From positions 1-38,983 of the forward strand of contig JBBQQT010000015.1 of assembly GCA_038215555.1 (NCBI GenBank): a stretch of 38,983 nucleotides of DNA. Direction: 5' to 3'. The notes beneath the pieces were generated by a model. That model ran no database searches. It was not told the DNA's origin and was given only the letters and a program-made list of their open reading frames with translations. This document shows positions 15,217 to 24,195 of this stretch, one piece after another. Origin of the DNA: PFJX01 sp038215555. Its GTDB lineage: Bacteria; Pseudomonadota; Gammaproteobacteria; Burkholderiales; Thiobacillaceae. The translations under genes and the position numbers were made by a program. Position 1 is the first letter of the stretch; each line of letters starts with the position of its first letter.

Positions 15217-16698
15217 ATGAGTCGGGAAATCTTGATGCTGGCGGATGCGTTGGCGCGTGAAAAGAATGTGGCGCCGGATGTGGTGTTCGGTGCGCTGGAG
15301 TCGGCGCTGGCCCATGCCACCAAGAAGCAGTTTACGGAAGACGCCGATGTGCGGGTCGAAATCGATCACAAGACTGGCGAATACCATGCTTTCCGGTGTT
15401 GGGAAGTGCTGCCCGATGAGGCTGGACTGGAAAATCCAGACCAGCAATATCTCTTGTTCGAGGCGCAGGAAATCGATCCGGACATCGAGGTCGGCCAGTT
15501 CATCGAAGAACCGATCGAGGCGGTGGACTTTGGCCGCATTGGCGCGCAGGCCGCCAAGCAAGTCATTCTGCAGAAGATTCGTGATGCCGAGCGTGAGCAG
15601 GTGCTGAATGATTTCCTGGCGCGTAACGATGCGCTGGTTTCCGGCACGATCAAGCGCATGGAGCGCGGCAGCGCGGTGATCGAATCGGGTCGCATCGAGG
15701 GGCGTCTGGAAAAAGACCAGATGATTCCAAAAGAAAACCTGCGCGTTGGTGATCGTGTTCGCGCTTATCTGATGCGCGTCGAGCGTGGCGGACGTGGCCC
15801 CCAGTTGATGCTGTCGCGCACCGCGCCACAGTTCATCATGGAGTTGTTCCGGCTCGAAGTTCCTGAAGTCGAGGAAGGCATTGTTGAAATCAAGGCTGCC
15901 GCTCGCGATCCGGGCATGCGCGCCAAAATCGCGGTCAAGTCGAACGATTCGCGCGTCGATCCGCAAGGCACCTGCATCGGCGTGCGCGGCACCCGGGTCA
16001 CTGCGGTGACCAATGAGCTGAATGGCGAACGAGTCGATATCGTGCTGTGGTCGAGCGACCCAGCGCAATTCGTCATCAATGCCTTATCGCCGGCGGTGGT
16101 GTCGAGCATCGTGGTTGATGAAGACAAACATGCGATGGATGTGGTCGTCGAGCCGGATCAGGTCGAAGTTGCCATCGGTCGTTATGGTCAGAATGTGCGT
16201 CTGGCCTCCGAGTTGTGCGGTTGGACAATCAACATCCTGTCAGTCGAAGAAGCTGAACAGAAGCACGAACTGGAATCTTCCGGCCTGATCAAGATGTTCA
16301 TGGTCAAGCTGGATGTGGATGAGGATGTGGCGCAGGTTCTGGTCGAGGAAGGCTTTACCAGTCTGGAGGAAGTGGCTTATGTGCCACTCGCCGAAATGCT
16401 GGAGATCGAGGCGTTTGGCGAAGAAACCGTCAACGAGCTGCGTTCGCGTGCGCGAGATGCGCTGCTGACCGCTGCCATCGTGAAGGAAGAAGCGGTGGAA
16501 AGTGCTTCTGTCGATCTGATGAGCGTGGCCGGCATGGATGAAGATACCGCCGCGCTTCTCTCCGCCAAAGGTATCAATAATGCCAATGACCTGGCCGATT
16601 TGGCCGTCGATGAGCTGGTTGAGCTGGTCGGCATGGACGATGAGCGGGCCAAGTCGCTCATCATGACCGCGCGTGCGCCAATTCTGGCAGGGGCCTGA
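15217..16698 (+). CDS. nusA: Transcription termination/antitermination protein NusA
   Basis: NusA binds RNA polymerase and modulates pausing, termination and antitermination. At 493 aa it has the proteobacterial domain set: an N-terminal polymerase-binding domain (residues 1-125), S1 (about 135-200), KH1 and KH2 (about 230-345, with IGVRGTRVTAV and VAIGRYGQNVRLASEL). Two helix-hairpin-helix acidic repeats complete the C-terminus (about 360-425 and 435-493, ending VGMDDERAKSLIMTAR). ACCCGGAGG precedes ATG 15217 at good spacing. A 90-bp gap separates it from rimP, and infB starts 10 bases after its stop. Confidence 0.97.
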   Translation: MSREILMLADALAREKNVAPDVVFGALESALAHATKKQFTEDADVRVEIDHKTGEYHAFRCWEVLPDEAGLENPDQQYLLFEAQEIDPDIEVGQFIEEPIEAVDFGRIGAQAAKQVILQKIRDAEREQVLNDFLARNDALVSGTIKRMERGSAVIESGRIEGRLEKDQMIPKENLRVGDRVRAYLMRVERGGRGPQLMLSRTAPQFIMELFRLEVPEVEEGIVEIKAAARDPGMRAKIAVKSNDSRVDPQGTCIGVRGTRVTAVTNELNGERVDIVLWSSDPAQFVINALSPAVVSSIVVDEDKHAMDVVVEPDQVEVAIGRYGQNVRLASELCGWTINILSVEEAEQKHELESSGLIKMFMVKLDVDEDVAQVLVEEGFTSLEEVAYVPLAEMLEIEAFGEETVNELRSRARDALLTAAIVKEEAVESASVDLMSVAGMDEDTAALLSAKGINNANDLADLAVDELVELVGMDDERAKSLIMTARAPILAGA

Positions 16699-16708
16699 CG
16701 AGGAAATC

Positions 16709-19561
16709 ATGAACGTCGAACAGTTCGCTACTGAACTCAAGGTTGATCCCGCGCTGCTGGTAAAGCAGTTGCAGGCAGCTGGAGTCACCGTTAAAGGCGT
16801 CACCGATGCGCTGAGTGATACGGATAAATCATTATTGCTGGATTACTTGCGTGGCAAACATGGCGCGCAAGAACCGAAAACCAAGATCACGCTGACTCGC
16901 AAGCAATCGAGCGAAATCAAGACTGCGGATAGCTCCGGTCGGACTCGAACCGTGCAGGTTGAGGTGCGTAAAAAACGCGTGCTGGTCAAGCGCGAGGGCG
17001 CTGGACATGACGTTGCGCCGCACGAGGTTGCAACACATGAGGTTGCGCAGCATGAGTCTGCCGTGCCGGAAACGGAGTTGCCATCCGCCGTGGCGCAGGC
17101 CGAAGTCAGCGCTACGCCGGTTCTCCCGGAAACGGTCGAGACGGTCGCCGAGGTCGCGGTTCAAGCCGCAACCGAGGCAGTGCCCGAGGTGATCGCTGAA
17201 GCGCCCGTTGTTGCGCCAATAGAAGAAATCGCGGCCGAGCCGGTTGCGGTGGTGGCAGGCGACGCCGAGTCCGTCGCAGCGGAACCTGAAAACATCGAAC
17301 AGCCGACTACGGTCGAGCCGGAAAATGCAGCTCCGGTCGAGTCGGTTGTCGAGTCGGTTGTCGAGTCGGCAGCGCCTGCGACACCTTCCGTTCGGCCCTC
17401 GATTCTGAGCCTCGCTGAACGTCAGGCGCGTGAGCAGGAAGCCAAGCGGCACGCGGCTTTGCGCGCGATTCAGGAAGCCGAGCACAAAGCCAAGCAGGAT
17501 CGTGAGGTGGCGCGTCGGCGGGCAGATGAAGCGGCCAAAGTGGCCAAGGATGCACCGCCGCCCGAAGTCAAGCCTGTCGAGGCCAAGCCGGCTGAAGTTC
17601 GCCCCAGCGTCAAGCCTTCGGTGAAGCCAAAACCCGAGAAAGCCGCGGCCAAGAAGGGCAAGGATGAGCCGGTCGCCGGCAAGCGTCCGGGCCTGAAGAC
17701 CCGTGGTGGCAGCGATAGCGGCGATGGCTGGCGCAGCAAGAAGGGTGGACGGCATAAGTCTGACCATCACGAGAACCTGCAGCAGGCCCCGGTGGAAGCC
17801 GTGGTGCGTGAAGTGCTGGTACCGGAAACTATCAGCGTGGCCGATTTGGCGCACAAGATGTCGGTGAAGGCGGCAGAAGTGATCAAGGCGCTGATGAAGA
17901 TGGGATCGATGGTTACCATCAACCAGGTGCTGGATCAGGACACCGCGATGATCCTGGTCGAGGAACTTGGCCATATCGCCAAGCCCGCGCCGATCGATAC
18001 ACCGGAATCCTATCTGGAAGAAAGTGGCGTCCAGGTCGAGCATGAACAAATGCCGCGTGCACCGGTGGTGACCGTGATGGGTCACGTTGACCACGGTAAA
18101 ACCTCTTTGCTGGATGCGATTCGTCGCACCAAGGTGGCTGCCGGTGAGGCGGGCGGGATTACCCAGCACATTGGCGCCTACCATGTAGAAACCGACAAGG
18201 GCATGATCACCTTCCTCGATACCCCGGGCCACGAAGCCTTTACCGCGATGCGTGCGCGTGGCGCCAAGGCGACCGACCTGGTGGTGCTGGTGGTGGCCGC
18301 CGATGACGGCGTCATGCCGCAGACGCGGGAAGCCATCCACCATGCCAAGGCGGCCAAAGTGCCGATCGTGGTGGCGGTGAACAAGATCGACAAGCCGGAA
18401 GCCAATCCGGAAAAGATTCGCCAGGAAATATCCAACGAAGGCGTCGTGCCGGAAGACTGGGGCGGCGATGCGATGTTTGTCGACGTGTCGGCTAAAACCG
18501 GCAAGGGTCTGGATGCCCTGCTTGACGCCATTCTGCTGCAGGCCGAAGTGCTGGAACTGAAAGCGCCGGTCAATGCACCCGCCAAGGGTGTGGTGATTGA
18601 ATCGCGTCTCGACAAGGGACGCGGTCCGGTGGCGACCATTCTGGTGCAGTCTGGCACTTTGAAGCGGGGTGATGTGGTACTGGCCGGTTCTGCTTTCGGC
18701 CGTGTGCGTGCGATGCTGGATGAAACCGGCAAACCGGTGGATGCCGCAGGGCCGGCGATCCCAGTTGAAATTCAGGGTCTTTCCGATGTGCCGGGTGCGG
18801 GTGAAGATGTTCTGGTGCTGCCGAACGAGCGCAAGGCGCGCGAAATCGCGTTGTTCCGCCAAGGCAAGTTCCGCGACGTCACGCTGGCCCGCAAGCAGGC
18901 GGCCAAACTGGAAAACATCTTCGAGAAAATGGGCGAGGGCGAAGAAGCCAAGTCGTTGCCGATCATTCTCAAGGCCGACATGCAGGGCTCCTACGAGGGG
19001 CTGGCGCATGCCTTGGCCAAGCTGTCGACCAACGAGGTGAAGGTCAACATCATCCATTCGGCGGTGGGCGCGATTTCCGAATCGGACATCAATCTGGCCA
19101 TTGCCTCCGGCGCGGTGATCATCGGTTTCAACGTGCGTGCCGATGCCTTGGCGCGCAAGCTGGCCGAGTCGGCCGATGTCGATCTACGCTACTACAACAT
19201 CATTTACGAAGCCGTGGATGACGTGAAGGCTGCGATGGGCGGCATGCTGTCGCCGGAGAAGAAGGAAGTGGCGTTGGGTCTGGCCGAGATTCGCCAGGTC
19301 TTCCGGATCACCAAGGTGGGCGCGGTTGCTGGTTGCTACGTGCTGGAAGGCACGCTTAAGCGCTCTGCCCGGGTGCGTGTGCTACGCGACAACGTGGTGG
19401 TGCACGATGGCGAACTGGATTCGCTGAAGCGATTCAAGGATGATGCGCGCGAAGTCAAGGCTGGCTTCGAGTGCGGTCTGAACCTGAAGAACTTCAATGA
19501 AATTCAGGAAGGCGACCAACTCGAATGCTACGAAGTGGTCGAAGTGGCGCGTACGCTTTAA
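16709..19561 (+). CDS. infB: Translation initiation factor IF-2
   Basis: IF-2 is the GTPase that brings initiator tRNA to the ribosome. The 950-aa protein has an N-terminal IF2_N domain (residues 1-52) and a long Ala/Val/Glu/Pro-rich linker. A second IF2_N-like domain lies around residues 370-425, followed by the G domain with P-loop G458-HVDHGK-T465, DTPGHEAF and NKIDKP, then the C-terminal beta-barrels and fMet-tRNA-binding domain. The linker contains a VES-type repeat encoded by three 12-bp units at 17336-17371. ATG 16709 follows GAGGAAATC; an earlier in-frame start lies inside nusA and is not needed. Confidence 0.97.
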   Translation: MNVEQFATELKVDPALLVKQLQAAGVTVKGVTDALSDTDKSLLLDYLRGKHGAQEPKTKITLTRKQSSEIKTADSSGRTRTVQVEVRKKRVLVKREGAGHDVAPHEVATHEVAQHESAVPETELPSAVAQAEVSATPVLPETVETVAEVAVQAATEAVPEVIAEAPVVAPIEEIAAEPVAVVAGDAESVAAEPENIEQPTTVEPENAAPVESVVESVVESAAPATPSVRPSILSLAERQAREQEAKRHAALRAIQEAEHKAKQDREVARRRADEAAKVAKDAPPPEVKPVEAKPAEVRPSVKPSVKPKPEKAAAKKGKDEPVAGKRPGLKTRGGSDSGDGWRSKKGGRHKSDHHENLQQAPVEAVVREVLVPETISVADLAHKMSVKAAEVIKALMKMGSMVTINQVLDQDTAMILVEELGHIAKPAPIDTPESYLEESGVQVEHEQMPRAPVVTVMGHVDHGKTSLLDAIRRTKVAAGEAGGITQHIGAYHVETDKGMITFLDTPGHEAFTAMRARGAKATDLVVLVVAADDGVMPQTREAIHHAKAAKVPIVVAVNKIDKPEANPEKIRQEISNEGVVPEDWGGDAMFVDVSAKTGKGLDALLDAILLQAEVLELKAPVNAPAKGVVIESRLDKGRGPVATILVQSGTLKRGDVVLAGSAFGRVRAMLDETGKPVDAAGPAIPVEIQGLSDVPGAGEDVLVLPNERKAREIALFRQGKFRDVTLARKQAAKLENIFEKMGEGEEAKSLPIILKADMQGSYEGLAHALAKLSTNEVKVNIIHSAVGAISESDINLAIASGAVIIGFNVRADALARKLAESADVDLRYYNIIYEAVDDVKAAMGGMLSPEKKEVALGLAEIRQVFRITKVGAVAGCYVLEGTLKRSARVRVLRDNVVVHDGELDSLKRFKDDAREVKAGFECGLNLKNFNEIQEGDQLECYEVVEVARTL
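17336..17371 (+). repeat. 12-bp tandem repeat inside the infB linker
   Basis: GTCGAGTCGGTT occurs twice exactly (17336-17347, 17348-17359), followed by a third copy with two changed end bases (17360-17371). It encodes VESV-VESV-VESA in the disordered linker of IF-2, where length changes should be tolerated. Confidence 0.85.
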
Positions 19562-19580
19562 GTCTGGCTCAGGTATCAAG

Positions 19581-19613
19581 AACGGCGGATGCCCAGGCAT
19601 CCGCCGTTTTTTT
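19581..19613 (+). terminator. Intrinsic terminator after infB
   Basis: AACGGCGGATGC and GCATCCGCCGTT pair over at least 12 bp with a CCAG loop, followed by seven Ts ending at 19613. It separates infB from rbfA, which in many genomes is co-transcribed with it. Confidence 0.92.
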
Positions 19614-19662
19614 CAACTGACCTGACACAGTCAATTCACGCTTTCTTTTTCTGGTTACCCGC

Positions 19663-20055
19663 ATGTCCAACAATAATCCCCGTTCTCGCCGCGTTGCCGA
19701 ACAGATCCGCCAGGAACTGGCTTCGATTCTGATGCGCGAAATGAAAGACCCCCGCTGCATTGGCGTCTCGTTCACCGCAGTCGATGTGACCTCCGACCTG
19801 GAGCACGCCAAAGTCTGGTTCACCACGTTCAATCCGGACCATCATGCGGCGCTGAAAGGTCTCGCCAGCGCAGCTGGTTTTCTGCGCACCGAGCTGGCCA
19901 AGCGGATGAGCATCCGCACCGTGCCCAAATTGAATTTTCACTATGACGAATCGGTCGAGCGGGGCGCGCACTTGTCGCATCTGATCGATCAGGCGGTGGC
20001 GGAAGACCGCTTGCGCCCGCAGGATGACGATGCAGATACCGGCAACCAGCGCTAA
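19663..20055 (+). CDS. rbfA: Ribosome-binding factor A
   Basis: RbfA is a KH-fold factor that binds the 30S subunit during maturation and cold adaptation. The 130-aa protein has the signatures RVAEQIRQELASIL, DPRCIGVSFTAVDVTSDLEHAKVWFT and LRTELAKRMSIRTVPKLNFHYDES. It lies after the infB terminator with no obvious Shine-Dalgarno sequence, and its 3' end overlaps the truB start region. Confidence 0.95.
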   Translation: MSNNNPRSRRVAEQIRQELASILMREMKDPRCIGVSFTAVDVTSDLEHAKVWFTTFNPDHHAALKGLASAAGFLRTELAKRMSIRTVPKLNFHYDESVERGAHLSHLIDQAVAEDRLRPQDDDADTGNQR

Positions 20056-20980
20056 ATCTACGCCTAAACCCATGTCTAACCCTGCGGCCAAACCCGTGAA
20101 GCGCAAGGTTGATGGTGTTCTGCTGCTGGACAAACCGGTTGGCCTCAGTTCCAACATTGCGCTGCAAAAAACCAAACGTCTGTTTCGTGCCGAGAAGGCG
20201 GGCCATACCGGCACGCTGGATCCGTTCGCGACGGGATTGCTGCCGTTGTGCCTGGGCGAGGCAACCAAGTTTTCGCAATTTCTGCTTGATGCGGATAAAG
20301 AATATCTGGCGCTGGTTCGGCTTGGTGTGCGCACCCGTAGCGGTGACCCGGAAGGTGATGTGATCTCCGAGCGGTCGGTCAATATCAATCAATCGGATCT
20401 GCGGCAGGCGTTGGCTGGCTTCATGGGAGAGATCGAACAAATGCCACCCATGCACTCGGCCCTGAAACATGGCGGACGCCCGTTATACGAATACGCACGC
20501 AAAGGGATCGAAATCGAGCGCAAGGCACGCCGTGTCGTGGTGCATGAACTGGAAATCAAATCGTTTGCCGATGAGTTGTGTGCCTTGCGTGTTCGCACCA
20601 GCAAGGGTTTTTATGTTCGTGCGCTCGCCGATGACCTGGGCGAAGTGCTTGGCTGCGGCGCGCATTTGCAAGGCCTGCGCCGGACCGGCGTTGGCCCGTT
20701 TCGGATCGAACAGGCGCAATCACTGGAAGAATTGTCGGAACTGGAAGAGTTGGAGCGGGACCGTCGATTGATGCCGGCCGACATCATGGTTGAAGCCTTG
20801 GCCGCCTTGCCGCTTGATCTTGAGGCAACCTGGCAGATTTGCCACGGTCAGCCAATCTGGTTGCCGCGCCTGATGGTGGGCCAGCAGTATCGTCTTTATG
20901 CCCCGGATGGCCGTTTTTTGGGGGTTGGCGAAGTCAACCAGGACGGCAAAGTTGCACCTAGACGATTGGTCGTTACCTGA
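20030..20980 (+). CDS. truB: tRNA pseudouridine(55) synthase
   Basis: TruB makes pseudouridine 55 in the T-loop of tRNAs. The 316-aa protein has motif VDGVLLLDKPVGLSSN and the catalytic Asp, D64, in GHTGTLDPFATGLLP. It also carries KEYLALVRLG, MPPMHSALKHGGRPLYEYAR and SKGFYVRALADDLG. A C-terminal PUA-like region follows. Three in-frame ATGs (20024, 20030, 20072) compete; AGGA at 20021-20024 best suits 20030, giving a 26-base overlap with rbfA. The first 20 residues are low complexity and are not conserved in the family. Confidence 0.95.
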   Translation: MQIPATSAKSTPKPMSNPAAKPVKRKVDGVLLLDKPVGLSSNIALQKTKRLFRAEKAGHTGTLDPFATGLLPLCLGEATKFSQFLLDADKEYLALVRLGVRTRSGDPEGDVISERSVNINQSDLRQALAGFMGEIEQMPPMHSALKHGGRPLYEYARKGIEIERKARRVVVHELEIKSFADELCALRVRTSKGFYVRALADDLGEVLGCGAHLQGLRRTGVGPFRIEQAQSLEELSELEELERDRRLMPADIMVEALAALPLDLEATWQICHGQPIWLPRLMVGQQYRLYAPDGRFLGVGEVNQDGKVAPRRLVVT

Positions 20981-20998
20981 TTTACCCCCATGAATTGC

Positions 20999-21028
20999 TT
21001 GAGAAATTTCACCCCGCGCGAGTAGAAT
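20999..21028 (+). promoter_or_regulatory. Probable sigma-70 promoter of rpsO
   Basis: TTGAGA (20999-21004), an 18-base spacer and TAGAAT (21023-21028) each match the sigma-70 consensus at five of six bases. A transcript would start about 20 bases before rpsO. Confidence 0.7.
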
Positions 21029-21055
21029 CCGCGTTTTTCGTTGGAGTATCCCCAA

Positions 21056-21325
21056 ATGAGCGTTACCACCACCCAGAAGGCCCAGATTGTCCAGGATTAC
21101 CAGCGCGCCGCCGCTGATACCGGCTCTCCGGAAGTTCAGGTCGCCTTGCTGACCGCCCGCATCAATGACTTGACCGGTCACTTCAAGACCCATGCCAAAG
21201 ATCACCACTCACGTCGCGGCCTGCTGAAAATGGTCAGCCGTCGTCGTCGTCTGCTCGACTACCTCAAGGGCGAAAGCGCCGCCAGCTACACCCAATTGAT
21301 CCAGCGTCTGGGTCTGCGCAAGTAA
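21056..21325 (+). CDS. rpsO: 30S ribosomal protein S15
   Basis: S15 is an early-binding 30S protein that contacts 16S rRNA. The 89-aa product is the standard length, with DTGSPEVQVALLTARINDLTGHFKTH, DHHSRRGLLKMVSRRRRLLDYLK and the terminal RLGLRK. TTGGAG at 21041-21046 precedes ATG 21056. It has its own promoter and is followed by pnp after a structured 122-bp spacer, as in many proteobacteria. Confidence 0.98.
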   Translation: MSVTTTQKAQIVQDYQRAAADTGSPEVQVALLTARINDLTGHFKTHAKDHHSRRGLLKMVSRRRRLLDYLKGESAASYTQLIQRLGLRK

Positions 21326-21363
21326 TTCAGTCAATCCAGTATGCAAGCCCCGTGCGGGGTGGG

Positions 21364-21403
21364 CATTCGATTGGGCCATTCGATTGCGTCGACAGACGTC
21401 GCA
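21364..21403 (+). promoter_or_regulatory. Repeat and hairpin region in the rpsO-pnp spacer
   Basis: CATTCGATTG is repeated exactly at 21364-21373 and 21377-21386. The segment TGCGTCG (21385-21391), loop ACAGA and CGTCGCA (21397-21403) forms a hairpin with one internal mismatch. A shorter CCCCG/CGGGG stem lies just upstream. In E. coli the equivalent spacer carries an RNase III-processed hairpin through which PNPase represses its own gene; these elements are candidates for a similar device. Confidence 0.45.
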
Positions 21404-21447
21404 TCCAGCGTGGTATCCGTAAGCAGACAGATTAGGAAGAGAGCAGC

Positions 21448-23571
21448 GTGAATCCAGTCAAGAAGTCATTCCAGTATGGGCGTCATACCATCACCCTGGA
21501 AACGGGCGAAATCGCTCGCCAGGCAGACGGCGCCGTCGTCGTGAATATGGACGACACCGTGGTGCTGGTCACCGTGGTGGCAAAAACCGAAGTGAAGGAC
21601 GGCCAGGATTTCTTTCCGCTGACTGTCGATTACCAGGAAAAGGCCTATGCCGCTGGCCGTATCCCGGGTGGTTTTCTGAAGCGCGAGTCGAATAATTCGA
21701 CCAAGGAAACCCTCATCAGCCGCCTGATCGATCGTCCGATTCGCCCGCTGTTCCCGGATGGCTTCTTCAATGAAGTACAGGTCGTCGCCACGGTGATATC
21801 CGCCAATCCGGAAGTGGATTCCGATATCCCCGCGCTGATTGGCGCCTCCGCTGCCCTGGCGCTGTCCGGTTTGCCGTTCGACGGCCCGGTTGGTGCGGCG
21901 CGCGTGGGTTACCTCAACGGCGAGTACGTGCTGAATCCGACCACTACCGAATTCAAGTCGAGCAAGCTCGATCTGATCGTGGCGGGTACGGAAAGCGCTG
22001 TGCTGATGGTTGAGTCGGAAGCGGATCAGCTGCCCGAAGACGTGATGTTGGGCGCCGTGGTGTTCGGTCACGAACAGATGCAGGTGGTGATCGACGCCAT
22101 CAATGAATTGGCCGATGAATGCGGCAAGGATGCCTGGGATTGGTCGGCGCCGGAAACCGATGCCGCACTGCTGGAAAAGATGAGCGGTCTTTGCGCCGAT
22201 GCGCTTTCGGCAGCCTACTCGATCAAGCAGAAGCAAGCCCGCCAGACTGAAGTCGATGCCATCCGCAGTCGAGTGTTTGCAGAACTGATCACCTCGGACA
22301 TGAATACCACCCAGGCCAACGTGGTAAAGGACATGTTCCATACCCTCGAAGCCAAGGTGGTGCGTAGTCGCATTCTGGCCGGCGAGCCGCGGATCGATGG
22401 TCGTGACACGCGTACCGTGCGCCCGATCACCATCCGCACCGGCGTGTTGCCGCGTGCTCACGGTTCCGCCCTGTTTACCCGCGGCGAGACGCAAGCTCTG
22501 GTTGTCGCAACCCTGGGCACCGGCCGCGACGAGCAGACGATTGAAGCCTTGACCGGCAATTACAGCGAGCATTTCCTGCTCAACTACAACATGCCTCCCT
22601 ACGCGACCGGCGAAACGGGTCGCATGGGCGCGCCCAAGCGCCGCGAAGTGGGCCATGGCCGCCTGGCCAAACGCGCGCTGGCGGCTTGTCTGCCGACCAA
22701 GGAAGAATTCGGCTACACCATTCGTGTGGTATCGGAAATCACAGAATCGAACGGTTCCTCATCCATGGCTTCCGTCTGCGGCGGCAGTCTGGCAATGATG
22801 GATGCCGGCGTGCCGATGAAGGATCACGTCGCCGGTATTGCGATGGGTCTGATCAAGGACGGCAACCGTTTCGCGGTGCTGACCGACATCCTGGGTGACG
22901 AAGATCACCTTGGCGATATGGATTTCAAGGTCGCGGGTACCAAGAATGGTGTCAATGCACTGCAGATGGACATCAAGATCCAGGGCATCACCAAGGAAAT
23001 CATGCAGGTTGCGCTGACTCAGGCGCGGGAAGCCCGCATGCATATTCTGGGCATCATGGATCAGGCCGAAGCTAGCCCGCACGAAATGAGCGCCTTCGCA
23101 CCGCGTATCCTCGCCATGAAGATCAATCCGGAGAAAATTCGCGATGTGATCGGCAAGGGCGGCGCCACGATTCGTGCGTTGACCGAAGAAACCGGCACCC
23201 AGATCGATATCGATGAAAGCGGCAACATCAAGATCGCGTGCACCAGTACCGAAGCCGGTGAACTGGCCAGGAAGCGGATCGAAGACATTACCGCTGAAGT
23301 TGAAGTTGGCCGGACCTATGCCGGTACCGTGCTGAAGATTCTCGATTTTGGCGCCATCGTCAACGTGCTGCCGGGCAAGGATGGTCTGCTGCATATCTCC
23401 CAGATCGCTCATCAGCGCGTCAATGCGGTTTCCGACCACCTGAAGGAAGGTCAGGCTGTACAAGTGAAAGTGCTGGAAACCGACGAAAAAGGCCGTATGC
23501 GGTTGTCGATGAAAGCCTTGATCGAAGTGCCGGTTGCTGCGGCAATTGAAACGCCGGTCGACGCTGCTTAA
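21448..23571 (+). CDS. pnp: Polyribonucleotide nucleotidyltransferase (PNPase)
   Basis: PNPase is the phosphorolytic 3'-to-5' exoribonuclease of mRNA decay and the degradosome. The 707-aa protein has two RNase PH-like domains, the first at about residues 1-230 and the second with GLFTRGET-like SALFTRGETQALVVATLGT and EITESNGSSSMASVCGG. A KH domain (EKIRDVIGKGGATIRALTEETG) and a C-terminal S1 domain (VGRTYAGTVLKILDFGAIV) follow. The start is GTG 21448, preceded by GGAAGAGAG. A bidirectional terminator follows its stop. Confidence 0.98.
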   Translation: MNPVKKSFQYGRHTITLETGEIARQADGAVVVNMDDTVVLVTVVAKTEVKDGQDFFPLTVDYQEKAYAAGRIPGGFLKRESNNSTKETLISRLIDRPIRPLFPDGFFNEVQVVATVISANPEVDSDIPALIGASAALALSGLPFDGPVGAARVGYLNGEYVLNPTTTEFKSSKLDLIVAGTESAVLMVESEADQLPEDVMLGAVVFGHEQMQVVIDAINELADECGKDAWDWSAPETDAALLEKMSGLCADALSAAYSIKQKQARQTEVDAIRSRVFAELITSDMNTTQANVVKDMFHTLEAKVVRSRILAGEPRIDGRDTRTVRPITIRTGVLPRAHGSALFTRGETQALVVATLGTGRDEQTIEALTGNYSEHFLLNYNMPPYATGETGRMGAPKRREVGHGRLAKRALAACLPTKEEFGYTIRVVSEITESNGSSSMASVCGGSLAMMDAGVPMKDHVAGIAMGLIKDGNRFAVLTDILGDEDHLGDMDFKVAGTKNGVNALQMDIKIQGITKEIMQVALTQAREARMHILGIMDQAEASPHEMSAFAPRILAMKINPEKIRDVIGKGGATIRALTEETGTQIDIDESGNIKIACTSTEAGELARKRIEDITAEVEVGRTYAGTVLKILDFGAIVNVLPGKDGLLHISQIAHQRVNAVSDHLKEGQAVQVKVLETDEKGRMRLSMKALIEVPVAAAIETPVDAA

Positions 23572-23590
23572 GCACAGCAAGCATCCCAAG

Positions 23591-23618
23591 AAAAAAGCGA
23601 CCTTCAGGTCGCTTTTTT
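23591..23618. terminator. Bidirectional terminator between pnp and a convergent gene
   Basis: AAAAAAGCGACC, loop TTCA and GGTCGCTTTTTT are perfectly complementary. With As on the left and Ts on the right, it can end transcription from pnp (plus strand) and from the gene ending at 23661 (minus strand). Confidence 0.93.
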
Positions 23619-23660
23619 ATTTTTAACTGCCCGGATTCCATGTTGACTGACTTATTCCAT

Positions 23661-24116
23661 TCAATCCGCGCCAATCAAATTCAGGAAGCCTTGCCACCAG
23701 CGTTTGCGGTTTTGCGGCACCGAGTGCGTCGGCGCCAGGTCACTTGGCGGCGTCAGCGACATCACCCATCCTGGAAGAATCCGGTTCTTGCTTGACCCGC
23801 AAGACGTGCCGAGATGGTTGGGGTCATAGATTTTGATCAGGCTGGGTTTGTCGAGATGGTCGGCGTACACAATGCCGCAATAGTCTTCATGGTGTTCTTT
23901 GTGCAGCAGCGCATCGATTTCGCGGATAAAAGCCGTGACATGCTCTGCGTCGGCAGACGAAAGTGGCCGTTCTTCGCCGATCGCGTAAAGATACCAGCCC
24001 GCCTCCGGGTCAACCTTCGCCCAGAATGCACTGAGTTGTTTCCAGGACAACAAGCTGTAAAGCGTGCCATTGAAGATGGCGTCAAACTCATTGATTTCTT
24101 CAGCGGCTGCATTCAT
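23661..24116 (-). CDS. Conserved-looking protein of unknown function
   Basis: I do not recognise this 151-aa protein. It has no signal peptide or membrane helix. The N-terminal half is acidic (AAAEEINEFDAIF) with aromatic residues (SLLSWKQLSAFWAKVDPEAGWYLYAIG). The middle reads like a compact domain (HEDYCGIVYADHLDKPSLIKIYDPNHLG). The C-terminus contains TSCGSSKNRILPGWVMSLTPPSDL and ends in a basic, tryptophan-rich stretch (RKRWWQGFLNLIGAD). Codon use and the flanking bidirectional terminator support a real gene. It diverges from the CbbY-like phosphatase across a 79-bp gap with an inverted repeat. Confidence 0.75.
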   Translation of the reverse strand: MNAAAEEINEFDAIFNGTLYSLLSWKQLSAFWAKVDPEAGWYLYAIGEERPLSSADAEHVTAFIREIDALLHKEHHEDYCGIVYADHLDKPSLIKIYDPNHLGTSCGSSKNRILPGWVMSLTPPSDLAPTHSVPQNRKRWWQGFLNLIGAD

Positions 24117-24131
24117 AAGAGATTCTGCATA

Positions 24132-24155
24132 CAGGTAAAATACACATTCTACCTG
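24132..24155. promoter_or_regulatory. Inverted repeat in the divergent spacer before the CbbY-like gene
   Basis: CAGGTA (24132-24137) and TACCTG (24150-24155) flank a 12-base A/T-rich centre that includes TAAAAT (24136-24141), a possible -10. It could be an operator for one or both divergent genes; no regulator is implied by the sequence. Confidence 0.35.
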
Positions 24156-24195
24156 CCGCTAAACAATTGAATAAACGCTTCTTTCAAGGAATCTC

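Noticed and set aside
14680..16068. 462-codon open frame antisense to rimP and nusA
   Set aside because: It spans two conserved genes on the other strand and has the skewed composition of an antisense frame.
16832..19057. 741-codon open frame antisense to infB
   Set aside because: It is the shadow of the GC-rich infB gene: composition is His/Arg/Gly-rich and low complexity, no domain is recognisable, and infB itself is certain.
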